From assembly GCA_018003015.1 (NCBI GenBank), contig JAGNEZ010000027.1, forward strand, positions 1 through 64,000: a stretch of DNA of 64,000 nt, written 5' to 3'. Positions within the stretch are counted from its first letter, which is position 1. The number at the start of each line of letters is the position of its first letter. Both the position numbers and the translations under genes were made by a program. The DNA comes from Phycisphaerae bacterium (GTDB taxonomy: Bacteria; Planctomycetota; Phycisphaerae; UBA1845; PWPN01). Below are positions 51,580 through 60,911 of the stretch, in pieces. A model generated the notes under the pieces. It did no database searches, had not been told where the DNA came from, and saw only the letters and a list, made by a program, of their open reading frames with translations.

Positions 51580-53055
51580 CTACCCACCGAGCCTGGCCTT
51601 GAGTTCGCGTTTGAGGATCTTGCCGGTGGGTCCGTGGGGCAGGCTTTCAAGGATGTAAAGCTCTCTGGGGGTCTTGTAGCCCGCCAGCCGCTGACGACTG
51701 AACTCGCGGAGTTCATCGGCCGTGGCCTGGGCCCCGTCCTTGAGAGCCACGAAGGCGACGACCACCTCGCCCCGGCTGTGGTCCAGGCGCCCGATCACGC
51801 CGACTTCGAAGACCGCCGGATGCTGCTCCAGAACGGACTCGACTTCTCGGGGGAACACGTTCTCGCCCCCGACGATCATCATCTCCTTGGCCCGGCCGGT
51901 GATCTTGATGAAGCTCTCTTCGTCCAGGCGAACAATATCGCCGGTCCGGAACCAGCCGTCCTTGTCGATCACGGCGGCCGTTTCCTCGGGACGGTTAAAG
52001 TACCCCTTCATAATCATTGGACCTCGAACCCAGAGTTCGCCTTCTTGTCCGATGGGCAGCGACCGGCCGGCCTCGTCGCGAACCAGCAGCTCGCAATCGC
52101 GGATTGGGCGTCCGACCGTCCCGATCTTATTCGCCCAGGGCTGGTTGGAGGAGACGACCGGTGAGGTCTCGGTCAAGCCATAGCCCTCAAGGAGGGAGAC
52201 TCCTGTCTTTGCGAGGAAGTCGTCGTAGGTTCGTCGCGGGAGCGGTTCCCCGCCGCTGACCGTCAAGACAAGCCGCTTGAAGTCGGCCGGCTCGATCTGT
52301 TTGAGGCGAGCGATGGCCCCGTACATGCTTGCGACGGCCATGATGATGGATATGTCTGAATCGCGGATCGATTTGTGGATGGCCTGGGGTGAAAACCGGG
52401 GGAGGAAAGTGACGGTGGCGCGCAGGACGACCGGGAGCAGAGTCGTGCAGGTCAGGCCGAACACGTGGAACGGCGGGATGATCCCCAGGACGTGGTGCTC
52501 GGGTGTCATCTGGAAGTGCTCGATGGCCCCCTGACAGTTGGTGAGGAGGTTATTGTGGGTGAGACAGACGCCCTTGGGTTGCCCGGTCGATCCGGATGTG
52601 TAGATGATGGCCGCAGTGTCGTGTGGATCCACATGGGGTATTGGGGGGGCGGAGCGCAGTTTCTCGACCAAGTAGGCGCGCTTGAGGGGAAGGTCCTCGA
52701 GGTAGACGGCCTTGACGGGCAGTTGGGCCAACTGGTCTTTGAAGTGCCTCGTGGCAATGACCAAGTCGATGCCGGCATCGGCGAGGATGGCGGCCAGTTC
52801 TCGGGCGGGCAGAAGGAAATTGAGTGGTATCGCGATTCGTCCTGCCCAAAGGGTGCCCAGGATAGTGCCCAGCGCGGCCACGGAAGCGGGAAGCATGATG
52901 CCCACCCCTTCGCAGCGACTTTCTCGGATCACAAGGCGGGCCATGACGCGGGAGAGGGTGACCAGTTGGGCATAGGTTACCTCGCGCACGCCATCCCGGG
53001 CAGCCGCTTTCCCCGGGATCCGCTCGGCGGCGTCAAGCAGGCATCTGAGCAGCAT
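51580..53055 (-). CDS. Acyl-CoA synthetase (AMP-forming)
   Basis: This 491-residue protein starts MLLRCLLDAAERIPG; longer in-frame starts exist to 53190. ANL-superfamily motifs are in order: AIIYTSGSTGQPKGVCLTHNN (ATP-binding loop), the substrate-site VLTVSGGEPLP, EGYGLTETSPVVSSN, WVRGPMIMKGYFNRPEET, DGWFRTGDIVRLDEESF, KEMMIVGGENVFPREVE and the C-terminal PTGKILKREL carrying the catalytic Lys. It activates a carboxylic acid as acyl-AMP and transfers it to CoA. Long- or medium-chain fatty acids are likely, but the substrate cannot be fixed. It is convergent with nothing; the divergent TPR-SPOR gene starts 165 bases away. Confidence 0.92.
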   Translation of the reverse strand: MLLRCLLDAAERIPGKAAARDGVREVTYAQLVTLSRVMARLVIRESRCEGVGIMLPASVAALGTILGTLWAGRIAIPLNFLLPARELAAILADAGIDLVIATRHFKDQLAQLPVKAVYLEDLPLKRAYLVEKLRSAPPIPHVDPHDTAAIIYTSGSTGQPKGVCLTHNNLLTNCQGAIEHFQMTPEHHVLGIIPPFHVFGLTCTTLLPVVLRATVTFLPRFSPQAIHKSIRDSDISIIMAVASMYGAIARLKQIEPADFKRLVLTVSGGEPLPRRTYDDFLAKTGVSLLEGYGLTETSPVVSSNQPWANKIGTVGRPIRDCELLVRDEAGRSLPIGQEGELWVRGPMIMKGYFNRPEETAAVIDKDGWFRTGDIVRLDEESFIKITGRAKEMMIVGGENVFPREVESVLEQHPAVFEVGVIGRLDHSRGEVVVAFVALKDGAQATADELREFSRQRLAGYKTPRELYILESLPHGPTGKILKRELKARLGG

Positions 53056-53219
53056 GGGGGTCTCCGACTCGACAAAAGACGTAGTTGCGATCATGCTAGC
53101 AGGGGTCCGCGAGGCCGTCCACCTGGGTGAGAAAAAAGTCGCGGGCATCGCCGGATCGGCACTGGACCGGAAGGCGCCGGGCCGCGGCAAAACGAGAGGT
53201 TCCTGGATCCGAAGGAGCC

Positions 53220-54071
53220 ATGCGGACCATGGTGAACGATGAGTACGGATGGAGCGACGGGCGGCCTACGGGAGCGGCAGTCGGCACGAGTTCCGCGACG
53301 GGGCGCGAGGGCATGGTTCTGGTTGCCTTGGCTGCCCTTTTCGGGGGCTGCACGCAGTTTGGTCCTGCGGAGAAGGAATTGCTGATCCAGGCCAACCAGC
53401 AGTATGCTCAAGGCGACGTGAGCGGGGCGACTGGGCGGCTGAACCGGCTGATCAAGGACTACGGACAGGCCAGCGAGATCGGGGAGGCGTACTATCTCCG
53501 AGGGCTGTGCCGGGTGCGGGCCGGGCAGGCGGAGGCGGCTCGCAGCGACTTTGAGGAGGCTCTGAGCAGGAGCCGCCGGGACGACCTCACGGCCCAAGCG
53601 CAGGCATCATTAGGGACGCTTGCCTACGAACGAGGCCAATGGACTGAGGCCGCGGATCGATTCGCCAAGGCGATTCCCGGATTGCCCAACCAGCCGCCCA
53701 AAGACGAAGTGCTCTTTTCAGCCGCCATGGCCAACCAGCGGGCCGGCAGCTGGAGACAGGCGAAGGCCTATCTGGCCGAGCTGTTGCGCAACTTCCACGA
53801 CCGTCCGATCGCCGCAGAAGCCCGGCGGCTCGCTTCCTGGCGGCACGAGTGTTACGCCATTCAACTGGCGGCCTATCAGAGTTCCGACAACGCCCAGGAA
53901 GCCGTCAAGTCATGGCGGCGCAAGGGCCTTGATCCCGATCTGGAGAACGTTCCCCGAGGTGGTGCCGCCATCTGGATCATCAAGGTCGGCCGCTACCGCA
54001 CCTACGCCGAGGCGTCCAATGCCCTGGCCGCCATGCGCAAGCTTGAACCCAAGGCGATCATCGTGCCCTAA
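53220..54071 (+). CDS. TPR-repeat lipoprotein with a C-terminal SPOR-like domain
   Basis: This 283-residue protein starts at ATG 53220 with AAGGAG upstream. It has a lipobox-like LAALFGGC around residue 44. Residues 50-210 form helical tetratricopeptide repeats: LLIQANQQYAQGDVSGATGRL, GEAYYLRGLCRVRAGQAEAARSDFEEAL and GTLAYERGQWTEAADRFAKAI. The C-terminal YAIQLAAYQSSDNAQEAVKSW...KVGRYRTYAEASNALAAMRK is SPOR-like; SPOR domains bind denuded peptidoglycan. It is 17 bases before the flippase gene and probably heads an operon. A role in septal or envelope assembly is inferred. Confidence 0.82.
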   Translation: MRTMVNDEYGWSDGRPTGAAVGTSSATGREGMVLVALAALFGGCTQFGPAEKELLIQANQQYAQGDVSGATGRLNRLIKDYGQASEIGEAYYLRGLCRVRAGQAEAARSDFEEALSRSRRDDLTAQAQASLGTLAYERGQWTEAADRFAKAIPGLPNQPPKDEVLFSAAMANQRAGSWRQAKAYLAELLRNFHDRPIAAEARRLASWRHECYAIQLAAYQSSDNAQEAVKSWRRKGLDPDLENVPRGGAAIWIIKVGRYRTYAEASNALAAMRKLEPKAIIVP

Positions 54072-54088
54072 TCGGCGAGGCGCGACAC

Positions 54089-55720
54089 GTGACGAGTGAA
54101 CCGGGCCACAACACCGCTTCCCCTCAAGCCATCGTGGGGCGTCCGCTCGGCTGCCTGGGTCAGGTTTTCAGATCGGGCACGGTTACCGAGTCCCTGAGCT
54201 TCTACCTTCCGGCCGCGTTGCTCTACCGGGCGCTGGGCCTGGTCCGGGGCGTCCTCCTCGCCTGGCTGATCAGCAAGCGGGAGTTTGGGATCTTCCAGAT
54301 CATCCTTCTTGCGATCAACATCCTGGTGCCGCTCTGTGCGGCCGGCCTGAACGAGGCGGTAGCGAGGTACACACCGCAGTATGAGACCCGACACAGCCTG
54401 CGCGCGTTCCTGGGCAGAGCGATTCCCTTTGCCTTGCTGCTCGGTACGATGTTGAGTGCGATCGTTTTCCTGCTCGCAGCCCCCCTTTCGCGTCTGCTGT
54501 TTGCCACGTTTGGCCAGGGGCAACCGGAGACGGGCCTCGCCGACAGCCGCATCCCCCTGGTGTATCTGGCCACAGTCACCACGCTAGTCCTCATCGTCTA
54601 CATCCTCATCCTCGCCCTCGTCCGTGGGCTGCGGATGTTCCTGGCGGTGAGCTTGATGGAACTCATCAGCAACCTGCTTTTCACGCTCCTGGCGGTGCTG
54701 ACAGCCCTGGCCGGTCAGGAATCTGCCGAAGCCATCATGGTCTGCTACGCGGCCAGCTACCTGGTCACACTGGCCGTCTTCGGGCTGCCCTTGTGGTTGC
54801 TCGTGCGCGCGATGTCCGACCAGGGCCGGCCGCTTGACTTGGAGGCAGGCCAGTCGGGGAGCGCCACGTTGCTGGGTCGCATGCTGAGTTACAGCCTGTG
54901 GTCCGCCGTGGCCGCGGTCGCCTGGCAACTGGTTCAGTACTACCCGATGTGGTTCCTGCAGAAAGTGCATGGGCCGGAGGTCGTGGCCGTCTGTGCCGGC
55001 ATTCACCTGATCACCCAAGCTGTTCTGATTGCCGCGACCTCGGTGGTCATGGTCATCCAGCCGACGGTCACGAAGACCTGGGAAGCGCTTGGCCGCGACC
55101 TGGCCAATCGACAGCTTCTCTTGGCTCACAAGGTTACCTTGCTGGTGACTCTACTCATCTGCGCGCTGCTCGATCTGGGCGCACCGTGGCTCGTCCGGCT
55201 GTTTCCGGCGGGATATGCGGCCGGCAAGGGCATTATCCCATTGTCGCTGACATTCTTCATGGTCGCAGGCCAGGTTGTCTTTTTAGGAGTGCACTTCACC
55301 CTGATCGAGAAGACACGTTATCAGTTCGTGGTCTGGCTCGTAGCCGTGGTGTCCAACGCCTTCTTCGCTGCCCGGTTCATCCGGCCGGAGCTGTTACCCC
55401 ACCAGGCCCTGTCGGCCACCGTCTGGTCCGAGTTGTTGGGCATCACTGCGGCTCTCGCGGCAACGCTCCTGATTCTCCGCATGGAGCGGCAGCCCTTTGA
55501 TCGTGGCTTGACACTCCTGATCCTGGCCGGCTACGGCCTCATCTTGCCGGCATTGGCGTTGCTGGCCGTGATTCTCGGGGTTGTCCTACTCACCGGCGTG
55601 ACGAACGTCGTGTTGGACCGGAGAGAGAAGGTGGAGGCCCGGAATCATCTGGCGGTTATCCGGGCGGGTATACTATCGAGGCTTGGCAGGCTGACCTCGG
55701 GCCCGCCGCCCCAGGAGTGA
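54089..55720 (+). CDS. Polysaccharide flippase (Wzx/MATE-type)
   Basis: This 543-residue protein has a GTG start and about 13 membrane helices. The topology and motifs are those of the polysaccharide biosynthesis/oligosaccharide flippase family: FYLPAALLYRALGLVRGVLLAWLISKREFGIFQI at the first pair, LNEAVARYTPQYE, and MLSYSLWSAVAAVAWQLVQYYPMWFL at the seventh helix, mirrored by VMVIQPTVTKTWEALGRDL. Such proteins flip lipid-linked sugars across the inner membrane. The gene is 3 bases upstream of hypF, so they share a message, although the functions are unrelated. Confidence 0.85.
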   Translation: MTSEPGHNTASPQAIVGRPLGCLGQVFRSGTVTESLSFYLPAALLYRALGLVRGVLLAWLISKREFGIFQIILLAINILVPLCAAGLNEAVARYTPQYETRHSLRAFLGRAIPFALLLGTMLSAIVFLLAAPLSRLLFATFGQGQPETGLADSRIPLVYLATVTTLVLIVYILILALVRGLRMFLAVSLMELISNLLFTLLAVLTALAGQESAEAIMVCYAASYLVTLAVFGLPLWLLVRAMSDQGRPLDLEAGQSGSATLLGRMLSYSLWSAVAAVAWQLVQYYPMWFLQKVHGPEVVAVCAGIHLITQAVLIAATSVVMVIQPTVTKTWEALGRDLANRQLLLAHKVTLLVTLLICALLDLGAPWLVRLFPAGYAAGKGIIPLSLTFFMVAGQVVFLGVHFTLIEKTRYQFVVWLVAVVSNAFFAARFIRPELLPHQALSATVWSELLGITAALAATLLILRMERQPFDRGLTLLILAGYGLILPALALLAVILGVVLLTGVTNVVLDRREKVEARNHLAVIRAGILSRLGRLTSGPPPQE

Positions 55721-55723
55721 GCA

Positions 55724-58078
55724 TTGTCCGTCCGCGAACCTGATCAGTTTTCGGGAATAGCTCGACGCCGGCTCGAGGTGCGTGGCCGGGTACAGGGCGT
55801 CGGGTTTCGCCCGTTCGTCTACCGGCTGGCGATGGAGTCACAGCTGGCCGGGCTGGTTGGCAACGATACCCATGGTGCGTTCATCGAGATTGAGGGACCG
55901 ACGGAGCGTCTCGAGCAGTTCATCCATCGGCTGCAGGCTGAGCTACCCCCGCTGGCGAGAATCGTGGAATTGCGGGCGGAACCATTGAGGGCCGTGGGCG
56001 AGAGGGCCTTTCGCATCGAAGCCAGTGAGCGGACCGGCATCCAGGATGCGGAAATCACGCCTGACGTGGCCACCTGCGACGACTGCCTGTATGAGCTTCT
56101 TGACCCGCAGGACCGGCGATACCGCTACCCGTTCATCAACTGCACCAACTGCGGCCCTCGCTACTCGATCATCCGGGCGGTGCCTTACGACCGCCCCAAC
56201 ACGACAATGGCCCGGTTCACCATGTGTCCGTCGTGTCAGGCCGAGTATGATGACCCAGCCAATCGCCGGTTTCATGCTCAGCCGAACGCTTGCCCCGCGT
56301 GTGGTCCTCGGGTATGGCTGACGGATCGCGGGGGCCGAGAGCTGACGGGCGACGCGATCCGCGAGTGTGCGCGGTTGCTCGCCGATGGTGGAACTGTGGC
56401 TATCAAGGGCATCGGGGGATTCCACCTGGCGTGCCGGGCGGACGATGAAGGTGCCGTCTCACGGCTGAGGGAGCGTAAGGGCAGGGAAGCCAAGCCGCTG
56501 GCGATCATGACCGCGTCACTGGAGGCGGCCCGGCACTACGTGGAGATCGACGCCTGCGGAGCCGCTGAACTCGCCCGGCCGGAACGTCCTATCGTCCTGT
56601 TGCCCAAGCGTACCACCGCCCAGATCGCGCCGAGCGTCGCCCCTCGTGTGGACGCCTTCGGGCTCATGCTGCCCTACACACCTGTACACACATTGCTTTT
56701 CGCGGAAGGGCTGGGACCGCTGGTGATGACGTCGGGGAATCCGACCGAGGAGCCCTTGTGCTGCGACAACGAGGAGGCCCTGCGCAGGTTGCCAACCATC
56801 GCGGATGCCTTCCTGCTGCACGATCGAGACATTCAGCGGCGGGTCGACGACTCCGTCGTATTGGCTCCTGCTCCGGGCGCCGGAGCGACGGCGAGCGATT
56901 CCCCGCTGCCGATTCGCCGGGCTCGTGGGTTCGCTCCGGCCCCCATCGAAGTCGCGGCCCCGACGCCTCAGACTGTCCTGGCCGTTGGCGGGGAACTCAA
57001 GTCAACAATCTGCGTTCTGACCGGCAATCAGGCGATTCTCAGCGAGCATCTGGGCGAACTGGCCAACGCGGAGGCCTATCGACACTTCACCACCACGATC
57101 GAGCAGTTCAAGGCCCTGCTGCGAGCCGAACCGGCCGTCGTTGCCTGCGACTTGCATCCCGACTATGCCGCGACTCGGTGGGCGCGGAAGCTCCCCATAC
57201 CGGTGGTCGGGGTCCAACATCATCACGCCCACGTGGTGAGTGCCATGGCCGACAACGGTATTACCGGCCTAGTCGTTGGTGTCTCGTGCGATGGCACGGG
57301 GTACGGGCCGGATGGTGCCATCTGGGGCTGTGAGGTCCTGGTCTGCGACGAGGCAGAGTATGAGCGAGTCGCTCATCTCGGCTACTACCCACTTCTCGGT
57401 GGGGACGCCGGGGCGCGGGAGACCTGGCGTCCGGCGGCCGGGCTCCTTTCCGAGCTGCATGACCAGGATTGGGGCGAGATGGCGGCCGCCGAGTTCGGGG
57501 CCATCTCCGAGGAGGCTCTCGATGTGGCCCGACGCCGTCTCCGGGAGCCGCACCGCCTGCCCCAGACGTCCAGCCTGGGGCGGCTGTTTGATGCCGCGGC
57601 TTTTCTGCTTGGCCTGAGCAGCGAGAACCGGTTCGAGGCGGATGCGGCCATGAATCTGGAGGCCGTGGCCCGGCAGTGCCGCGGTGCTCCCCCCCTGTTG
57701 CCGAGGCCGACCGATGTTTTTCAGGGTGAATGGCCGATAGTAATGGATGCGCGCCCTGTGATCGGGGCACTATTGGGCGAGAAGCGGCAAGGGCGATCGG
57801 TGCCGGAGTTGGCCCGAGCGTTCCATGAGACCGTGGCTACAATGCTGGCGGAGGCTGCGGCTCGGGCTGCGGGAGACCGAGGGCTGAACCGAGTGGTCTT
57901 GTCCGGCGGCTGTCTGGCCAACCGATTGCTGGCGGAGATTCTGAGGCGGCTGCTTCGGGGGAGGGGCTTGTCGGTGTTCGTTCATCAGCAGGTGCCCGCC
58001 GGCGATGGTGGCTTGGCGTTGGGTCAGGCCGTGGTTGCGGCCGAGCGAGTTCGCCGGCGCGGCGTGAGGAGGGCGTAG
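55724..58078 (+). CDS. hypF: Hydrogenase maturation carbamoyltransferase HypF
   Basis: This 784-residue protein starts at TTG with CCCAGGAG upstream. It has all HypF modules: acylphosphatase (RGRVQGVGFRPFVYR), a zinc-finger pair (TCDDCLYELLD, INCTNCGPRYS, MCPSCQAEYDDP, ACPACGPRVW), a YrdC-like carbamoyl-adenylation domain (IKGIGGFHLACRADD, KRTTAQIAPSVAP, PYTPVHTLLF) and the Kae1-like domain (HHHAHVVSAM, DGTGYGPDGAIWGCE, LSGGCLANRLL). HypF uses carbamoyl phosphate and ATP to carbamoylate HypE, supplying the cyanide ligands of the [NiFe] centre. It heads hypFCDEAB. Confidence 0.97.
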   Translation: MSVREPDQFSGIARRRLEVRGRVQGVGFRPFVYRLAMESQLAGLVGNDTHGAFIEIEGPTERLEQFIHRLQAELPPLARIVELRAEPLRAVGERAFRIEASERTGIQDAEITPDVATCDDCLYELLDPQDRRYRYPFINCTNCGPRYSIIRAVPYDRPNTTMARFTMCPSCQAEYDDPANRRFHAQPNACPACGPRVWLTDRGGRELTGDAIRECARLLADGGTVAIKGIGGFHLACRADDEGAVSRLRERKGREAKPLAIMTASLEAARHYVEIDACGAAELARPERPIVLLPKRTTAQIAPSVAPRVDAFGLMLPYTPVHTLLFAEGLGPLVMTSGNPTEEPLCCDNEEALRRLPTIADAFLLHDRDIQRRVDDSVVLAPAPGAGATASDSPLPIRRARGFAPAPIEVAAPTPQTVLAVGGELKSTICVLTGNQAILSEHLGELANAEAYRHFTTTIEQFKALLRAEPAVVACDLHPDYAATRWARKLPIPVVGVQHHHAHVVSAMADNGITGLVVGVSCDGTGYGPDGAIWGCEVLVCDEAEYERVAHLGYYPLLGGDAGARETWRPAAGLLSELHDQDWGEMAAAEFGAISEEALDVARRRLREPHRLPQTSSLGRLFDAAAFLLGLSSENRFEADAAMNLEAVARQCRGAPPLLPRPTDVFQGEWPIVMDARPVIGALLGEKRQGRSVPELARAFHETVATMLAEAAARAAGDRGLNRVVLSGGCLANRLLAEILRRLLRGRGLSVFVHQQVPAGDGGLALGQAVVAAERVRRRGVRRA

Positions 58079-58081
58079 ACC

Positions 58082-58342
58082 GTGTGTCTGGCAGTTCCGG
58101 GCAAGATCGTTGAAATACGCAGTGAAGGCGACGGGCCGGGAGGCAACGTCGGCATCGTCGATTTTCAGGGTACGCGTGTCGAAGTCGGCCTGGCGTTCAC
58201 CCCGGACGCCAGCCCGGGCGATTGGGTGCTGGTTCACGCCGGTTATGCCCTGAACGTGCTGGATGAGCAGGAGGCTGCCGAGACCTGGCAGTATCTCAAG
58301 GAAGCGGAGGTCGTCGACGAAGTGCCAAGGGGATCGCCCTAG
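58082..58342 (+). CDS. hypC: Hydrogenase assembly chaperone HypC
   Basis: This 86-residue protein starts GTG-TGT (MCLAVPGKIVEI), with the essential N-terminal Cys2 that binds the Fe(CN)2CO unit. VGIVDFQGTRVEVGLAFTPD and GDWVLVHAGYALNVLDEQEAAET are the OB-fold and C-terminal helix of the HypC/HupF family. HypC shuttles iron between HypD and the hydrogenase large subunit. It is 3 bases after hypF and 27 before hypD. Confidence 0.97.
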   Translation: MCLAVPGKIVEIRSEGDGPGGNVGIVDFQGTRVEVGLAFTPDASPGDWVLVHAGYALNVLDEQEAAETWQYLKEAEVVDEVPRGSP

Positions 58343-58369
58343 GCTGGCCTTTGCGGTGCGGAACAACAC

Positions 58370-59491
58370 GTGAGCCGATCGCGAACAGAACAGCTGATCC
58401 AGCAGATCGAGACGCTGGCCCGTGCTACGGGACCGGTCCAGATCATGGAGGTGTGCGGCACGCACACGGTGTCGCTTTTTCGCAGCGGGGTGAAATCGCT
58501 GATGCCGGCCGAGGTGCGGTTGGTCAGCGGCCCGGGCTGCCCGGTGTGCGTGACGTCTCAAGGCTACATCGACGCGGCCTGCGATCTCGCCTCCCGAGAA
58601 GGGGTAACTGTCTGCACATACGGAGACATGGTTCGTGTGCCCGGACGGTCCGGCAGTCTGGAGAACCGCCGGGCGACCGGTGCGCACGTGGTAGTGGTCT
58701 ACTCAGCCCGCGACGCGGTCAAGTTCGCCGAGCAGCACACCGACCGCAAGGTGGTGTTCCTGGCGGTCGGCTTTGAGACGACCGCTCCGGCCACGGCGGC
58801 TGCCGTCCTCGAGGCCAACCGGCGGCAACTGATGAACTTCTGGATCCTGCCCGGGCACAAGTTGGTGATACCGGCGATGGCCGCCCTGCTGGCCGGCGGT
58901 GACGTGCCGATTCAGGGTTTCCTGTTGCCCGGCCACGTCAGCGTGGTGATCGGGACCCAGGTCTACCGGCCCATTGCCGAGCGCTATCGGAAACCCTGTG
59001 TGGTCACCGGCTTTGAACCGGAGCAGATGCTCGCGGGAATAGCGAATGTCATGGAGCAGATCTCGGCGGGTGCGAGCCGGATCGACAATGTCTACGGCGT
59101 CGCCGTCCGGGATGGGGGCAATCCTCAAGCGCTCCGTTTCATCGACGAGGTATTCGAGCCCGAGGACACCATCTGGCGAGCGATGGGCACCATCCCGATG
59201 AGTGGCCTGGGGCTTCGCGAACGGTTTCTACGGTTCGACGCCTTGCGGGAGTTCGATCTGACCATCGGTCAGGATTATGACCCCCCGGGGTGCAAGTGCG
59301 GCCAGGTCATTCAGGGCAAACTTGACCCATCTTCCTGTGGTCTCTTTGGCGAGCACTGCACTCCTTCTCATCCCGTGGGCCCCTGCATGGTCAGCAGTGA
59401 AGGAACCTGCGCCGCGTGGTTCAAGTATGGTCGTCGCGAGCGGCGAGAGGGCAAGGCGTCCACTTCCGGAGTGCAAACCGCAACACGATGA
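58370..59491 (+). CDS. hypD: Hydrogenase formation protein HypD
   Basis: This 373-residue protein starts GTG. HypD is the scaffold on which the Fe(CN)2CO unit is built. Conserved parts are QIMEVCGTHTVSLFRSG (the Cys that coordinates Fe), GPGCPVCVTSQGYID, FLAVGFETTAPATAA, LLPGHVSVVIG and, at the C-terminus, PPGCKCGQVIQGKLDPSSC with HPVGPCMVSSEGTCAAWFKY, the cysteines of the [4Fe-4S] cluster. Its TGA overlaps the hypE ATG as ATGA, showing translational coupling. Confidence 0.97.
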   Translation: MSRSRTEQLIQQIETLARATGPVQIMEVCGTHTVSLFRSGVKSLMPAEVRLVSGPGCPVCVTSQGYIDAACDLASREGVTVCTYGDMVRVPGRSGSLENRRATGAHVVVVYSARDAVKFAEQHTDRKVVFLAVGFETTAPATAAAVLEANRRQLMNFWILPGHKLVIPAMAALLAGGDVPIQGFLLPGHVSVVIGTQVYRPIAERYRKPCVVTGFEPEQMLAGIANVMEQISAGASRIDNVYGVAVRDGGNPQALRFIDEVFEPEDTIWRAMGTIPMSGLGLRERFLRFDALREFDLTIGQDYDPPGCKCGQVIQGKLDPSSCGLFGEHCTPSHPVGPCMVSSEGTCAAWFKYGRRERREGKASTSGVQTATR

Positions 59492-60513
59492 GCATGCCTG
59501 GTTACCGAGAAGAACAGATTGTCATCGCCCATGGCGGTGGTGGTGAGAAGACCCGGCAGTTGATTGCCGAACGATTTCTCCCCAGGTTGAGCAACCCCCT
59601 GCTGGCTCCGCTCGGCGACAGTGCCGTGCTTGACATTCCTCGGGGGCGAATCGCCTTCACGACCGATGCGCACGTGGTTCAACCGCTGGAGTTTCCGGGG
59701 GGCGACATTGGCCGGCTGTCGGTATGCGGCACGGTGAACGATCTGGCCGTCACCGGAGCGGTGCCGGTGGCGCTCAGTCTGGCCATGGTCATGGAGGAGG
59801 GGCTGCCGCTGCCTCTCCTGGATCGGATCATCAGTTCCATTGCGGAGGCGGCTCGGGAGGCGGGTATCGTCATCGCCACGGGGGATACCAAGGTCGTCGA
59901 GCGTCAGCGCGGCGACGGCATGACGATCACGACCGCGGGTGTGGGCGCGGTGCGGGAAGGGCTGCGGCTGGACACGACGAGGATCTGTTCGGACGACGTG
60001 ATCCTGGTGACCGGCCGAATCGCCGAGCATGGGCTGGCGGTCATGTCGGCTCGCGAAGGATTGGGGCTTCAAACGGATCTGCTCAGCGACGTCGCTCCCA
60101 TGAACGGCCTGATCGCCGCGGTTTTGGACTGCGGGGTGGACGTCAAGTTCATGCGCGATCCGACGCGTGGCGGGCTGGCGTGCGTGCTGGCGGACCTGGT
60201 GGATGACACCGGCCTGACGATCGAGGTTCGAGAAGCGGCCATTCCTCTTTCCAGCGCAGCCCGACACGCGGCGGAATTGCTGGGTCTTGATCCTCTCTCC
60301 GTGGCCAATGAGGGGAAGGTCGTCATGGTGGCGAGCGAGGCCGATGCTGGCAAGGCCCTGGCAGTCTGTCATGGCCATCCGCTGGGGAAGCATGCCGCGA
60401 TCATCGGCCGCATGGTATCTTCTCATCCAGCGTTGGTCGAGTTGGTGACGCGGAGCGGCGGTCGACGGTTGGTGCAGCGGCCATACGGCGAGGAACTCCC
60501 CCGGATCTGCTGA
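59488..60513 (+). CDS. hypE: Hydrogenase maturation protein HypE
   Basis: This 341-residue protein begins MSMPGYREEQIVIAHGGGGEKT, the HypE start. It is a PurM/ThiL-like ATPase: GDSAVLDIPRGRIAFTTDAHVVQPLEFPGGDIG, VCGTVNDLAVTGAVPVALSLAMVMEEG, ATGDTKVVERQRGDGM and MRDPTRGGLACVLADLVDD. It ends in LPRIC, the C-terminal Pro-Arg-Ile-Cys whose cysteine carries the carbamoyl group that is dehydrated to thiocyanate. The intact tail indicates a functional protein. It is 1 base before hypA. Confidence 0.97.
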   Translation: MSMPGYREEQIVIAHGGGGEKTRQLIAERFLPRLSNPLLAPLGDSAVLDIPRGRIAFTTDAHVVQPLEFPGGDIGRLSVCGTVNDLAVTGAVPVALSLAMVMEEGLPLPLLDRIISSIAEAAREAGIVIATGDTKVVERQRGDGMTITTAGVGAVREGLRLDTTRICSDDVILVTGRIAEHGLAVMSAREGLGLQTDLLSDVAPMNGLIAAVLDCGVDVKFMRDPTRGGLACVLADLVDDTGLTIEVREAAIPLSSAARHAAELLGLDPLSVANEGKVVMVASEADAGKALAVCHGHPLGKHAAIIGRMVSSHPALVELVTRSGGRRLVQRPYGEELPRIC

Positions 60514-60514
60514 C

Positions 60515-60907
60515 ATGCACGAGGCAACCATAGCCATGGCGATCGTGGAGCAGGTAGTCGAGGCCGCGTCTCCGCACCAAGTTACCCGAATCAGCGAGAT
60601 CGAGATCGACGTCGGGGTGCTCAAGCAGGTTGTCTGCGAATCGCTGCTCCTGGCCTTCGAGGCGTGTGCCGCGGGCACCCTCGCCGAGGGCGCCGTTCTC
60701 AAGATCAACGAGATTCCTCCTGCGGCCGTCTGTCAGGAGTGTGGGCAGGAGTTCACCCCGGACCTGGCGGAGTTCAGTTTTGTCTGTCCCGGCTGCGGCA
60801 AGGCGAGCGTGACCGTGGTCGGCGGTGACGAGATCCTGCTGAGGAGCATGACCTGCGAGCAGAACGACGCGCCGGTGACCGCGGTCGCACCACGCAAGGA
60901 GACGTGA
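60515..60907 (+). CDS. hypA: Hydrogenase nickel incorporation protein HypA
   Basis: This 130-residue protein starts MHEATIAMAIVEQVVEAA with His2 as a nickel ligand. The zinc domain has CQECGQEFTPDL and CPGCGKASV, the two CxxC pairs of the structural zinc site. FEACAAGTLAEGAVLKINEIP is typical. A C-terminal tail of about 20 residues is slightly longer than usual. It delivers nickel with HypB. Confidence 0.96.
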   Translation: MHEATIAMAIVEQVVEAASPHQVTRISEIEIDVGVLKQVVCESLLLAFEACAAGTLAEGAVLKINEIPPAAVCQECGQEFTPDLAEFSFVCPGCGKASVTVVGGDEILLRSMTCEQNDAPVTAVAPRKET

Positions 60908-60911
60908 TCGC